A stretch of DNA of 64,000 bases from Roseicyclus sediminis (lineage in GTDB: Bacteria > Pseudomonadota > Alphaproteobacteria > Rhodobacterales > Rhodobacteraceae). The notes beneath the pieces were generated by a model. It was not told the DNA's origin and did no database searches. It saw only the letters and a program-made list of their open reading frames with translations. This document shows, piece after piece, positions 25,941 to 34,782 of the stretch. Positions within the stretch are counted from its first letter, which is position 1; every line of letters begins with the position of its first letter. The stretch lies in NCBI RefSeq assembly GCF_025515305.1, contig NZ_JAOPHT010000009.1, forward strand, positions 1 to 64,000, in the 5' to 3' direction. Both the position numbers and the translations under genes were made by a program.

Positions 25941-27044
25941 ATGGGCCCCTTCCCGCACGACGCGCCACGCGCCACGATCACGCCCGAGAACCCCGCCGGG
26001 ACCGACGGGTTCGAGTTCGTCGAGTTCGCTCATCCCGAGCCGCAGGTGCTGCGCGACCTCTTCGCGCGCATGGGCTACACCCACACCGCGACGCACAAGA
26101 CGAAGGCCGTCGAGCTCTGGCAGCAGGGTGATATCACCTACGTCCTCAACGCCGAGCCCGGAAGCTTCGCCGCCCGCTTCGTGGAGGAGCACGGGCCTTG
26201 CGCGCCCTCGATGGCCTGGCGCGTGGTCGATGCGGAACACGCCTACCGGCACGCCATCTCGAAAGGCGCCGAGCCCTACGAGGGGGCCGACAAGACGCTC
26301 GACTGGCCGGCGATCAAGGGGATCGGCGGGTCGCTCATCTACTTCACGGACCAGTACTGGGATGCTTCGCCCTACAACGCGGAATTCGATTGGGTCTCGA
26401 ACGCCCATCCCGAGGGGGTCGGCTTCTACTACCTCGACCACCTCACCCACAACGTCTTCAAGGGCAACATGGACACGTGGTTCCGCTTTTACGGGGACCT
26501 CTTCAATTTCCGCGAGATCCGTTTCTTCGACATCGAGGGCAAGTTCACGGGCCTGTTCAGCCGGGCGCTGACCTCGCCCTGCGGGCGCATCCGGATCCCG
26601 ATCAACGAGGACCGGGGCGAGACCGGACAGATCGTGAATTACCTCAAGAAATACAACGGCGAGGGCATCCAGCACATCGCGGTCGGGGCGCGCAACATCT
26701 ATGACGCTGTCGATGCCATCGCCGAGCGCGGCATCCGCTTCATGCCCGGTCCGCCCGACACCTACTACGACCTGAGCCATAGCCGCGTGACCGGCCACGA
26801 GGAGCCGGTGGAGCGCATGAAGAAGCACGGTATCCTGATCGACGGCGAGGGGGTCGTGGATGGCGGCGAGACGAAGATCCTGCTTCAGATCTTCTCCAAG
26901 ACGGTGATCGGGCCGATCTTCTTCGAGTTCATCGAGCGCAAGGGCGACGACGGTTTCGGGGAGGGCAACTTCAAGGCCCTTTTCGAGTCGATCGAGGCCG
27001 AGGAGATCGCGCGGGGCGATTACGACGACGTGGCCGCCCAGTAG
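25941..27044 (+). CDS. hppD: 4-hydroxyphenylpyruvate dioxygenase
   Basis: The 367-residue Fe(II) enzyme converts 4-hydroxyphenylpyruvate to homogentisate in tyrosine catabolism. The metal ligands are visible in order: His in YYLDHLTHNVF, His in GIQHIAVGARN and Glu in FFEFIERKG near the C-terminus, in two vicinal-oxygen-chelate domains. AAGGAGA lies upstream of ATG 25941; longer in-frame starts would overlap the regulatory region. The divergent Lrp gene is a likely regulator. Homogentisate dioxygenase is not in the window. Confidence 0.97.
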   Translation: MGPFPHDAPRATITPENPAGTDGFEFVEFAHPEPQVLRDLFARMGYTHTATHKTKAVELWQQGDITYVLNAEPGSFAARFVEEHGPCAPSMAWRVVDAEHAYRHAISKGAEPYEGADKTLDWPAIKGIGGSLIYFTDQYWDASPYNAEFDWVSNAHPEGVGFYYLDHLTHNVFKGNMDTWFRFYGDLFNFREIRFFDIEGKFTGLFSRALTSPCGRIRIPINEDRGETGQIVNYLKKYNGEGIQHIAVGARNIYDAVDAIAERGIRFMPGPPDTYYDLSHSRVTGHEEPVERMKKHGILIDGEGVVDGGETKILLQIFSKTVIGPIFFEFIERKGDDGFGEGNFKALFESIEAEEIARGDYDDVAAQ

Positions 27045-27052
27045 CCGCGCGG

Positions 27053-27730
27053 CTAGCGCGGTTCGTCTTCGAACGTGACGGTCCCCGCCAGCAGCTCGCC
27101 GATGAGGTCGCATCCATGCCCGGGCGCGGCGAAATGCAGCCAGGCATTGGCCGCGAAACGACGGGGTGCGATGCGGTAGATCCAGATGTTGATCCGTCCC
27201 GTCGCGGGGGCGTCCAGTCCGGCATAATCGAGGATCGCGCCGCGCCACTCGGGCGGCAGGTGATCCAGCTCCATGGCGGCCGCGATGTATTCGTGATCGA
27301 TGAGCGGCACCTCGCGCCCGGGCGTATTCTGTTCGACGAGGGCGTGAGTGATCTCGTGGGTCAGCAAAGTGCCGTGCAGCACGTCGCGCGGCATGGCCGC
27401 GTACGGATCGTCGGGATCGACGAGGTCGGAATAATCCTCGCGCAAGACCAGGCGAATGCGGCTGTACGCGCAGTCGTAGGCCGCAAGGCAGGTCCCGAAC
27501 GGATGCGCGATCTCGTCCACCACCTCGATGGTGAGCGGGCTTCGTTGCGGCAGGTTGCAGGCCTCCAGTGCTGCCGCCGCCTCCTCCGCCGCATGGCAGA
27601 GCGAAACGGCAAGGGCAGGGTGGGCGCCGGTGATGTCGAAGCCGCCGGCGGGACACGCCACAGGTTGCGCGGCGAGGGGCGCCACCAAGGCGCAGGCCGC
27701 CAGGATCGACAGGATGGCGGTGGGCCGCAC
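27053..27730 (-). CDS. secreted HExxH protein, DUF6639-like
   Basis: The 225-residue precursor has a signal peptide (AILSILAACALVAPLAAQ) and a zinc-protease-like motif THEITHAL (HEITH) at about residues 128-132, followed by DHEYIAAAMELDHLP, where an acidic residue could be a third ligand. Six Cys in the mature part suggest disulfides in the periplasm. It is GTG-initiated directly after the TAG stop of the upstream gene. I recognise it as a DUF6639-type protein of Rhodobacteraceae; peptidase activity is not shown. Confidence 0.72.
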   Translation of the reverse strand: MRPTAILSILAACALVAPLAAQPVACPAGGFDITGAHPALAVSLCHAAEEAAAALEACNLPQRSPLTIEVVDEIAHPFGTCLAAYDCAYSRIRLVLREDYSDLVDPDDPYAAMPRDVLHGTLLTHEITHALVEQNTPGREVPLIDHEYIAAAMELDHLPPEWRGAILDYAGLDAPATGRINIWIYRIAPRRFAANAWLHFAAPGHGCDLIGELLAGTVTFEDEPR

Positions 27731-28078
27731 CTAGTGGGACCCGTCCGCCCAGGGTGGCGGAACTGGCGTGCCGTCGACCCGCACCTCGCCGACCTCGTTG
27801 TCCAGCACGACCGGATTGTCGAAGATCGTGAGTGTAGGCCGGACGCCGAAACGTCCTTCCATCCAGTCGGCCCAGCCCTCGTTGAACCAGGCCTCGGCGT
27901 CCTCGCGGGTCGCGAACTCGTAGATGCCGCCGCCGCCCGCCTCGCTGTTGAGGTAGTATTTCCGCCGCAACCCCTTGACGCTGTGAAATATTTTCGTGGA
28001 AGCCACGGATTGCTCGACCACGAAGTCATGGGCTCGCTTCGGCCCGTCGAGCGGAATCTGGACAAGTGCGACGATCAT
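27731..28078 (-). CDS. YdhR-like dimeric alpha/beta-barrel protein (putative monooxygenase)
   Basis: The 115-residue protein begins MIVALVQIPLDGPKRAHDF and contains KGLRRKYYLNSEAGGGGIYE and DAEAWFNEGWADWMEGRFG, a ferredoxin-like barrel pattern of YdhR/antibiotic-monooxygenase relatives. Such proteins oxidise without a bound cofactor or act only as scaffolds. Its stop abuts the GTG of the downstream HExxH gene, so the two form an operon. Activity is uncertain. Confidence 0.7.
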   Translation of the reverse strand: MIVALVQIPLDGPKRAHDFVVEQSVASTKIFHSVKGLRRKYYLNSEAGGGGIYEFATREDAEAWFNEGWADWMEGRFGVRPTLTIFDNPVVLDNEVGEVRVDGTPVPPPWADGSH

Positions 28079-28108
28079 GAGTGCCTCCCCGTGTGCGCGT
28101 GAAGGGTA

Positions 28109-28144
28109 GGGCAAGCGGACGCCCGGGCAAAGCCCGCCCTTGCC
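28109..28144. other. stem-loop between divergent genes
   Basis: GGGCAAG/CTTGCC form an outer stem and GGGC-AAA-GCCC an inner one, between the divergent YdhR-like and lyxose-isomerase-like genes. It could be an operator or a leader structure. Confidence 0.3.
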
Positions 28145-28193
28145 AGCGGCCCCGCCATGGCCGATGACAGGGCGCGGAAAGGGAGGTCCTGCG

Positions 28194-28880
28194 ATGAAAC
28201 GTTCCGAGATCAACGAGATCATGGCGGAGGCGGATGCCTTCATCCGGTCTTTCGGGTTCGTCCTGCCGCCCTTCGCCTACTGGACGCCGGCCGAAATGCA
28301 GGCGCGGCGCACCGAGATCGACGGCATCGTTTCGGGTCGCCTCGGCTGGGACATCACCGATTACGGGCAGGGGAAATACGACGAACTGGGCTTGTTCCTG
28401 TTCACGCTCCGCAACGGGCGGCTTTCCGACCTGCAGCGTGGCGGCGGCATGTGCTATGCCGAGAAGCTTCTGATTTCCAAGAAAAATCAGCTAAGCCCGA
28501 TGCACCGCCACTACCTCAAGGCGGAGGACATCATCAATCGCGGCGGCGCGACGCTGGCGATCGAGCTGTTCGGATCCGCCCCGGACGGAAGCTTCGACGA
28601 GACCGTGGGGGGCACGGTGTTTTGCGACGGGATCGCGCGGGACTTCGCGCCCGGCGAGGTGCTGACCTTCGCGCCCGGCGAAAGCGTCACGCTGATGCCC
28701 GGCGACTGGCATGCCTTCTGGGGCGAGGGGGGCGACGTCCTGATCGGCGAAGTGTCCACGGTCAACGACGACGAGACCGACAACTGGTTCCGGGAACCCA
28801 TCGGCCGCTTCGCCGAGATCGACGAGGACGTGGAGCCCACGCATCTCCTTGTGTCCGACTACGCAAGGCGGCTGGGCTGA
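28194..28880 (+). CDS. D-lyxose ketol-isomerase family protein
   Basis: The 228-residue cupin-fold sugar isomerase starts MKRSEINEIMAEADAFI and has the metal-site segment CYAEKLLISKKNQLSPMHRHYLKAED, quoted here by its key residues: two His in MHRHY, a Glu a few residues on, and a third His in GDWHAFWGEGG. These match the D-lyxose/D-mannose isomerase family (EC 5.3.1.15), which converts D-lyxose to D-xylulose or D-mannose to D-fructose. GGGAGG precedes ATG 28194. It is a lone gene with no sugar transporter nearby, so the in vivo substrate is open. Confidence 0.87.
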   Translation: MKRSEINEIMAEADAFIRSFGFVLPPFAYWTPAEMQARRTEIDGIVSGRLGWDITDYGQGKYDELGLFLFTLRNGRLSDLQRGGGMCYAEKLLISKKNQLSPMHRHYLKAEDIINRGGATLAIELFGSAPDGSFDETVGGTVFCDGIARDFAPGEVLTFAPGESVTLMPGDWHAFWGEGGDVLIGEVSTVNDDETDNWFREPIGRFAEIDEDVEPTHLLVSDYARRLG

Positions 28881-28898
28881 AGCCCCTGTTATCGCGGA

Positions 28899-30164
28899 TC
28901 AATCCAGCGCGCGCCAACCGATATCGGAGCGATATATGCCGTCGGGCCAGTCCACGGCCTTGACCATCTCGTAGGCCCGGTCACGCGCCTCCCTCAGCGT
29001 CGCGCCGCGTGCGGTGGCGTTCAGGACGCGGCCCCCGTTGGCGACGAGGCGGCCGTCGGACATCGCGGTGCCGGCATGGAACATCATGTGGAACGCGTCC
29101 TCGGGCAGCGCGTCGAGGCCGCGGATCTCCGTTCCCTTGACGTAGCTGCCCGGATAGCCCTCGGCCGCCAGAACCACCGTCATGGCGTGGTCGTCCGCCC
29201 AGTTGACCGACATTTCTGCCAGCCGTCCCTCGGCGCAGGCGAGCATCAGGTCGAGCGCCTGGCCGCCGAGCCGCATCATGAGGACTTGCGCCTCCGGGTC
29301 GCCGAAGCGGACGTTGTATTCGACCAGCCGCGGTTCGCCATCGGCGATCATGAGCCCCGCATAGAGGACACCGGTGTAAGGCGTGCCTCGACGGGCCATT
29401 TCGGCGACCGTGGGTTTCACGATGCGCTCCATCGCGGCCTCGAGGACCGCGTCGGTCATCACGGGCGCGGGGGAATAGGCCCCCATGCCGCCCGTGTTCG
29501 GGCCCGTGTCGCCGTCGCCGACGCGCTTGTGGTCCTGCGCGGTACCGATGGGCAGGACGTCCGTGCCGTCGCACAGAACGAACAGGCTCGCCTCCTCGCC
29601 TTCCATGAACTCCTCGATCACGACCGAGGCGCCGGCGGCTCCGAAGGCACCGCCCAGCATGTCGTCGATGGCGGCTTCTGCCTCGGCGCGGGTCATGGCG
29701 ACGACGACGCCTTTTCCCGCGGCCAGTCCGTCGGCCTTGACCACGATCGGCGCACCGGTTCGGTCGAGGTATGCCCTGGCTTCGGCCGCGTCCTCGAACC
29801 GGGCCCAGCCTGCGGTGGGCGCGCCGCAGGCGTCACAGATTTCCTTGGTGAAGGTCTTGGAGGATTCGAGCTTCGCGGCCTGCGATCCCGGACCGAATAT
29901 CAAAAAGCCTGCATCTTTCAAGATATCCACAACGCCAGCGGCGAGCGGGGCCTCTGGCCCCACAATGATGAAATCAATGCTGTTTTCTTCACATATCCCA
30001 AGTATTTCCACAGGGTTAAGGATATCGATATCCGAACATTCCGCGATCTGGGCGGTTCCCGCGTTCCCGGGTGCGACGATCAGCCGGTCGCATTTCGGAT
30101 TCTGCATGACCGCCCAGGCGAGGGCATGTTCGCGACCACCGCCGCCGAGGATCAGGATGTTCAC
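28899..30164 (-). CDS. purD: phosphoribosylamine--glycine ligase
   Basis: The 421-residue ATP-grasp enzyme makes glycinamide ribonucleotide in purine synthesis. It begins MNILILGGGGREHALAWA and shows FGPGSQAAKLESSKTFTKE, VVIEEFMEGEEASLF and the PurD signature near RFGDPEAQVLM. Odd feature: codons for about residues 40-70 (29961-30040) have only 29 G/C in 80 bases, far below the flanks, with A/T-ending codons such as ATA and TTT. The protein sequence there is still normal. It is divergent from the small membrane gene at 30225. Confidence 0.97.
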   Translation of the reverse strand: MNILILGGGGREHALAWAVMQNPKCDRLIVAPGNAGTAQIAECSDIDILNPVEILGICEENSIDFIIVGPEAPLAAGVVDILKDAGFLIFGPGSQAAKLESSKTFTKEICDACGAPTAGWARFEDAAEARAYLDRTGAPIVVKADGLAAGKGVVVAMTRAEAEAAIDDMLGGAFGAAGASVVIEEFMEGEEASLFVLCDGTDVLPIGTAQDHKRVGDGDTGPNTGGMGAYSPAPVMTDAVLEAAMERIVKPTVAEMARRGTPYTGVLYAGLMIADGEPRLVEYNVRFGDPEAQVLMMRLGGQALDLMLACAEGRLAEMSVNWADDHAMTVVLAAEGYPGSYVKGTEIRGLDALPEDAFHMMFHAGTAMSDGRLVANGGRVLNATARGATLREARDRAYEMVKAVDWPDGIYRSDIGWRALD

Positions 30165-30224
30165 CTTTGTCGTCCCCCTTGCTACCGTGCACCCGCATTA
30201 CAAACCGGCACGGGCGGGCACAAC

Positions 30225-30461
30225 ATGGCAGAGAAGAATTTCCGGATGCGGGGCCAGGGCTTCATCCGGTCGGAAGCCGGCTCGGGGGGGATCTCCTCCG
30301 CGCTCTTCGTGATTGCACTGGTCTGCGCGGGCATCGTCGCGATCCTCGGAGCCATCGGCGTTGTCAAGGCGCCTCTGCTCGTCTACCTCGTCTTCGGCGT
30401 CATCGTCCTTGCCGCCGGTTGGGATGCCCCGCGCGAGCGGCGCAAGGGTGGGGGGCGCTAG
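30225..30461 (+). CDS. small two-helix membrane protein, unknown
   Basis: The 78-residue protein has a polar N-terminus (MAEKNFRMRGQGFIRSEAG) and two hydrophobic helices (about residues 24-46 and 49-65) followed by a basic tail ERRKGGGR. It ends 3 bp before the xseA start, so it is almost surely cotranscribed. I do not recognise a family. Codon use matches its neighbours. Confidence 0.65.
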   Translation: MAEKNFRMRGQGFIRSEAGSGGISSALFVIALVCAGIVAILGAIGVVKAPLLVYLVFGVIVLAAGWDAPRERRKGGGR

Positions 30462-30464
30462 GCC

Positions 30465-31958
30465 TTGGACGACCTGATCGACGAAGACGCCGGCCCGGGC
30501 AACATGCCCGAATTCACCGTCTCGGAAATCTCGGGCGCGGTGAAGCGCACGATCGAAAGCGGCTTTTCCCATGTCCGCGTCCGGGGCGAGATCGGGCGGC
30601 TGTCGCTGCCGCGCTCGGGGCATGTCTACCTCGACCTCAAGGATGATCGCAGCGTCCTCGCCTCGGTCATCTGGAAGGGCGTGGCCTCGCGGCTCGCGCA
30701 TCCGCCGGAAGAGGGGATGGAGGTCGTCGCGACCGGCCGTCTGACGACCTTCCCCGGGCAGTCGAAATACCAGCTGGTGATCGAGGATCTCGTGCCTGCG
30801 GGCGCGGGTGCGCTGATGGCGATGCTGGAGAAGCGCCGCATGGCACTGGCGGCCGAGGGGCTGTTCGACGAGGCGCGGAAGAAGCCGTTGCCGTTTTTGC
30901 CGGGCGTCATCGGTGTCGTCACCTCGCCCTCGGGCGCGGTGATCCGCGACATTCTCCACCGGCTGCGCGACCGCTTTCCGCGGCGCGTCCTGATCTGGCC
31001 CGTGGCCGTGCAGGGGGCCGCCTGCGCGCCCGAGGTCTCGCGCGCGATCCGAGGCTTCAACGCGCTGCCCGAGGGCGGGCCGATCCCGCGCCCCGACCTC
31101 CTCATCGTGGCGCGTGGCGGGGGAAGCCTCGAGGATCTCTGGGGCTTCAACGAGGAAATCGTCGTCCGCGCCGCCGCCGAAAGCGCGATCCCGCTGATTT
31201 CCGCCGTAGGCCACGAGACGGACACCACGCTGATCGATCATGCCGCCGACCGGCGCGCGCCGACACCGACCGCGGCGGCGGAGATGGCGGTGCCCGTGCG
31301 TCTCGACCTTCTGAACTGGCTGCGGCAGCAGGACGGTTACATGACGCGCGCCATGGGGCAGGCGGTTTCATCGCGGAAACAAAGGCTTGGCGATCTCGCG
31401 AGGGGGTTGCCCCGGCCCGAGGCCCTGCTTGACGCGCCGCGCCAGAGGCTTGACCGCGCCACGCTGCAACTCGGGCCCGCTTTGCGCCACGCGACGCAGA
31501 TCCGGCGCCAGGCACTCGACCGGCTCTCGGCGCGCCTCCAGCCCGCGCTGGAGCGCGCCGTGGCCGCGCGGCGGCTGGAACTCGGGCGGATCTCTGCGGG
31601 TCTCCGGCCCGCGGCACTGCGCAACCGGCAAGCGGCGGACCGCGAACGGCTGGCCGACCTCGCCAGGCGTTTCCAGCGCGCCACGGCCGACGACACGCGG
31701 CGGCGGCAGGACCGGCTGGAAGGGCTAGCAAGGCTCCATGCCACGCTTGGCTACGAGGCGACGCTGCGGCGGGGCTATGCCGTCGTGCACGGCGACTCCG
31801 GCGTCCTGACGCGGAAGGTCGATGCGGCGGGGCAGTCGCGGCTCGATATCGAATTCGCGGACGGGCGGCTTGCCGCGATACCGGCCGATGGTCCGGCCCG
31901 GCCCACCCAGAAAGCGCGGGCCAAGGGCGACCCGCCGGATCAGGGTTCGCTGTTCTAG
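30465..31958 (+). CDS. xseA: exodeoxyribonuclease VII large subunit
   Basis: The 497-residue subunit starts at a TTG (30465) with a GGGGGG site upstream; the N-terminal OB domain (FTVSEISGAVKRTIE, HVYLDLKDD) and catalytic core (GVVTSPSGAVIRDILHRL, VARGGGSLEDLWGFN, SAVGHETDTTLIDHAADRRAPTPTAAAE given by its first part) are intact. The Arg/Ala/Leu-rich helical region (about residues 285-430) binds the small subunit XseB, which is not encoded here. It degrades single-stranded DNA in repair. Confidence 0.96.
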   Translation: MDDLIDEDAGPGNMPEFTVSEISGAVKRTIESGFSHVRVRGEIGRLSLPRSGHVYLDLKDDRSVLASVIWKGVASRLAHPPEEGMEVVATGRLTTFPGQSKYQLVIEDLVPAGAGALMAMLEKRRMALAAEGLFDEARKKPLPFLPGVIGVVTSPSGAVIRDILHRLRDRFPRRVLIWPVAVQGAACAPEVSRAIRGFNALPEGGPIPRPDLLIVARGGGSLEDLWGFNEEIVVRAAAESAIPLISAVGHETDTTLIDHAADRRAPTPTAAAEMAVPVRLDLLNWLRQQDGYMTRAMGQAVSSRKQRLGDLARGLPRPEALLDAPRQRLDRATLQLGPALRHATQIRRQALDRLSARLQPALERAVAARRLELGRISAGLRPAALRNRQAADRERLADLARRFQRATADDTRRRQDRLEGLARLHATLGYEATLRRGYAVVHGDSGVLTRKVDAAGQSRLDIEFADGRLAAIPADGPARPTQKARAKGDPPDQGSLF

Positions 31959-31965
31959 GCCCGCC

Positions 31966-34215
31966 TCAGAACACGAACCGCACCCGACGCGACAGAGGCA
32001 GGTCGCGGATGCGCTCTCCCGTCAGGTCGTAGACCGCGTTGGCGAGCGCGGGCATCGCAGGCGGCGTGGCGGGTTCGCCCACCCCTCCGAGGTGGTCCTG
32101 CGTTTCCAGGATCCGCACCTCGATCTCGGGGCAGGTGTGGATGCGCAATGCGTCGTAGTCGGGGAAGTTCCACTGCTGCACCTCGCCATCGGCGAAGGTG
32201 ATCTCCTCCATTGCCGCTGCGGAGAGACCATAGACGAGTCCTCCCTCCATCTGCTGGCGGATGATGTCGGGGTCGAGCGCGGTCCCCACGTCGCAGGCGA
32301 CCCAGGCCTTGTCGATGGACACGTCGCCGTCCCGGTCGCTGACCTCCACCACCACGGCGACGGGTGTATGGAAGGAATAGGTCATGGCGACGCCGCGCCC
32401 GACGCCGCGGCGGGGGGAACCGGTCCAGTTCGACATCTGCGCAACGGCCTCCAGCACGCCCGCCGAGGGGGCGTGTTCCCGCTCGGCGAGGTCGAGGCGG
32501 AAGGCGAGCGGGTCACGCCCCGCCGCGCGCGCCATCTCGTCGATGAAGCTCTCCATGAAAAAACCGTTGAAGGAGTTGCCCACCGACCGCCAGAACCCGA
32601 CCGGCACGGCCAGGTCCGTCAGGTGCCCCGTCACGCGGTAGTTCGGGATGGCGTAGGGCTGGTTGAACATGCCCTCCACATGGCCCTTGTCAGGGCCGGG
32701 AGGGGCTGTGCCGGAAAGGCGCTTCGTCGACTGCCGCGTGACGGACGGGGCCGCGACCTTGCCGTCGAGCGCCTGGGCGAAACCGCCGCGGATGATGCCG
32801 CGCATCCGTGCCACGGCGGCGGGGCGGTAGAAGTCATGGCGCATGTCCTCCTCGCGGGACCAGGTGACCTGCACGGGCGCGCCCGGCATCTCGGCCGCGA
32901 CGCGCGCGGCGAGGACGGCATAGTCCACCTCGCCCCGGCGCCCGAAGCCGCCGCCGAGATAGGTGACGTGGCAGGTCACGGCGTCGGCGTCGAGGCCCAC
33001 GGCTTCGGCCGCCGCCTTCTCGGCGAAGCCGGGCGACTGGCTCCCGGCCCAGATCTCCAGCGCGTCGCCGGTGAAAAGCGCGGTGGCGTTCATCGGTTCC
33101 ATCGTGGCATGCGCCAGCCACGGCACGGTGTATTCCGCCTCGACCACCCGGTCGTCGCCCGAGATCTCCATTCCGTCCACGTCGCCGTCGTCGCGCAGCG
33201 TGGAATTCGGCGCCTCGTCGAGGCTCGCTCGGATCGCGTCCAGCAGCGCCTCGCCCGTTTCCGGATAGGGCGCCGGGCCCCACGCGATCTCGACCGCGTC
33301 GGCCGCGCGGAAGGCGAGCCACGTGTTCGTCGCCACGACCGCGATCCCGGTGCCGAGGTCGATCACCCGCTCCACCCCCGGCATGGCCAGCGCCGCGGTG
33401 GCGTCGAAGCTCTCCATCGTGCCGCCGAGGCGGGGGGACATGCGGACGGTCGCGAACTTCATGCCCGGCAAACGGACGTCGATGCCGAATTCCGCGGTCC
33501 CGGTGACCTTGGCGACCATGTCGGTCCGCGGCATCGCCCGCCCGAGATAACGCCATTCCGAGGCGGGTCGGAGCGGCACATGGCGCGGCGGGTCCATCGT
33601 CGCGGCGGTCTCGCCGAGGTCGGCATAGGGTACCTCGATCCCCCCCGGCGCGATCACGCGGCCGTCGCGGGTGGCGAGGTTGGCAACCGGGATGCCCAGC
33701 CGTTCGGAGGCCGCCTGCTTCAGTGTTTCGCGCGCAGTGGCCCCGGCCATGCGCAGCTTCTCGTAGGCGTCGATTGTGGAGGTGGACCCCCCCGTGACTT
33801 GCAGCCCGAGGGTCTTGGGCAGGATCGTCAGCGCCTCGATCATCGCATCCTGGAAGCCGGTCCGCTCGTAGTCGTTGACCGGCAGCGCATGGGTCATCAG
33901 CGCGCCGTTGTAGTAGGCCTGTGCGGCGGGGCCGTGCATCACGCGGATATCCTCCCACGCGACGTCGAGCTCTTCGGCGATCAGCGCGGGCAGGGTCGTG
34001 TAGACGCCCTGTCCCATCTCCGCGCGCGCGGCGATCAGGGTCACGCCCTCCTGGTCGATCAGGATCCACGGGTTGAGCGTGGCTTGCCCCTCGCCGGGCT
34101 CCAGCGGGTTCGGCAGTTCCCTCCGGTACTGCCAGACGCCGAATGCCACGCCGCCGGCAATGGCGGCCGAGCCGATCAGGAATGTCCGCCGCGCGATCCT
34201 GCCCCAGTTCGCCAT
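31966..34215 (-). CDS. xanthine dehydrogenase-family molybdopterin subunit (IorB-like), Tat-exported
   Basis: The 749-residue protein begins with a twin-Arg signal (IARRTFLIGSAAIAGG), so it is exported folded and periplasm-facing. It has Mo-cofactor segments ARAEMGQGVYTTLPALIAEE, GGGFGRRGEVDYAVLA and the active-site Glu in GVGEPATPPAMPALANAVYD. This two-subunit type (isoquinoline 1-oxidoreductase / membrane aldehyde dehydrogenase) oxidises N-heterocycles or aldehydes and passes electrons to the small 2Fe-2S subunit encoded just upstream. No cytochrome subunit follows. Substrate unknown. Confidence 0.9.
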   Translation of the reverse strand: MANWGRIARRTFLIGSAAIAGGVAFGVWQYRRELPNPLEPGEGQATLNPWILIDQEGVTLIAARAEMGQGVYTTLPALIAEELDVAWEDIRVMHGPAAQAYYNGALMTHALPVNDYERTGFQDAMIEALTILPKTLGLQVTGGSTSTIDAYEKLRMAGATARETLKQAASERLGIPVANLATRDGRVIAPGGIEVPYADLGETAATMDPPRHVPLRPASEWRYLGRAMPRTDMVAKVTGTAEFGIDVRLPGMKFATVRMSPRLGGTMESFDATAALAMPGVERVIDLGTGIAVVATNTWLAFRAADAVEIAWGPAPYPETGEALLDAIRASLDEAPNSTLRDDGDVDGMEISGDDRVVEAEYTVPWLAHATMEPMNATALFTGDALEIWAGSQSPGFAEKAAAEAVGLDADAVTCHVTYLGGGFGRRGEVDYAVLAARVAAEMPGAPVQVTWSREEDMRHDFYRPAAVARMRGIIRGGFAQALDGKVAAPSVTRQSTKRLSGTAPPGPDKGHVEGMFNQPYAIPNYRVTGHLTDLAVPVGFWRSVGNSFNGFFMESFIDEMARAAGRDPLAFRLDLAEREHAPSAGVLEAVAQMSNWTGSPRRGVGRGVAMTYSFHTPVAVVVEVSDRDGDVSIDKAWVACDVGTALDPDIIRQQMEGGLVYGLSAAAMEEITFADGEVQQWNFPDYDALRIHTCPEIEVRILETQDHLGGVGEPATPPAMPALANAVYDLTGERIRDLPLSRRVRFVF

Positions 34216-34218
34216 GGC

Positions 34219-34683
34219 TCAGGTCTCCCTCAAGGTGCGGGCCGCGGTGTGGATCGCGGCGCGGATGCGCGGGTAGGTGCCGCAGCGGCAGAGGTTTCCG
34301 GACATGGCGGCGTCGATGTCCTCGTCGGTCGGATCCGGCGTCTGCGAAAGGAAGGCCGCGGCCTGCATGATCTGCCCCGACTGGCAGAACCCGCATTGCG
34401 CGACCTGGTGCTCCACCCATGCGGCCTGCACGGCGTGGAGCGCGTCCGGCGTGCCGAGCGCCTCGATCGTGGTGACCGTGCCCCAGACGTCGGCCAGCGC
34501 AACCTGGCAGGAGCGCACGGCCTCCCCGTCGATCTGGACGGTGCAGGCGCCGCAGGCGGCAACGCCGCAGCCGTATTTCGTGCCGGTCAGCCCCAGTGCG
34601 TCGCGCAGCACCCACAGAAGGGGGACATCGTCGGGAAGATCCACCTCGTGATCGACTCCGTTCACTGTCAGACGCGTGGTCAT
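34219..34683 (-). CDS. 2Fe-2S subunit of molybdenum hydroxylase (IorA-like)
   Basis: The 154-residue protein carries two 2Fe-2S sets: plant-type [16 protein letters not shown] with a further Cys, and the helical C-terminal [10 protein letters not shown] and [12 protein letters not shown]. It transfers electrons from the Mo site of the partner encoded 3 bp downstream. It has no signal peptide and is presumably co-exported with the Tat-signal subunit. It is divergent from a TetR gene, the likely regulator. A start further upstream (34773) would run into the intergenic region. Confidence 0.93.
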   Translation of the reverse strand: MTTRLTVNGVDHEVDLPDDVPLLWVLRDALGLTGTKYGCGVAACGACTVQIDGEAVRSCQVALADVWGTVTTIEALGTPDALHAVQAAWVEHQVAQCGFCQSGQIMQAAAFLSQTPDPTDEDIDAAMSGNLCRCGTYPRIRAAIHTAARTLRET

Positions 34684-34713
34684 GCTTCTGCTCCTCGTCC
34701 GTGACGCCGCACT

Positions 34714-34753
34714 TTGACAAAATATTCTCAGATCGTCAGGGCGTAAATTGACA
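34714..34753. promoter_or_regulatory. two direct TTGACA copies between IorA-like and TetR genes
   Basis: TTGACA occurs at 34714-34719 and 34748-34753, 34 bp apart start to start, inside an AT-rich patch of the 99-bp divergent intergenic region. They could be -35 elements or operator half-sites for the TetR protein. The -10 matches are weak. Confidence 0.35.
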
Positions 34754-34782
34754 GAACGGACGGGCGGTGTCATCCCGTTTCA

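Noticed and set aside
31822-34704. Long open frame antisense to the molybdenum hydroxylase
   Set aside because: Composition is Arg/Gly/His-rich and the sense strand encodes a complete Mo-binding subunit with active-site Glu.
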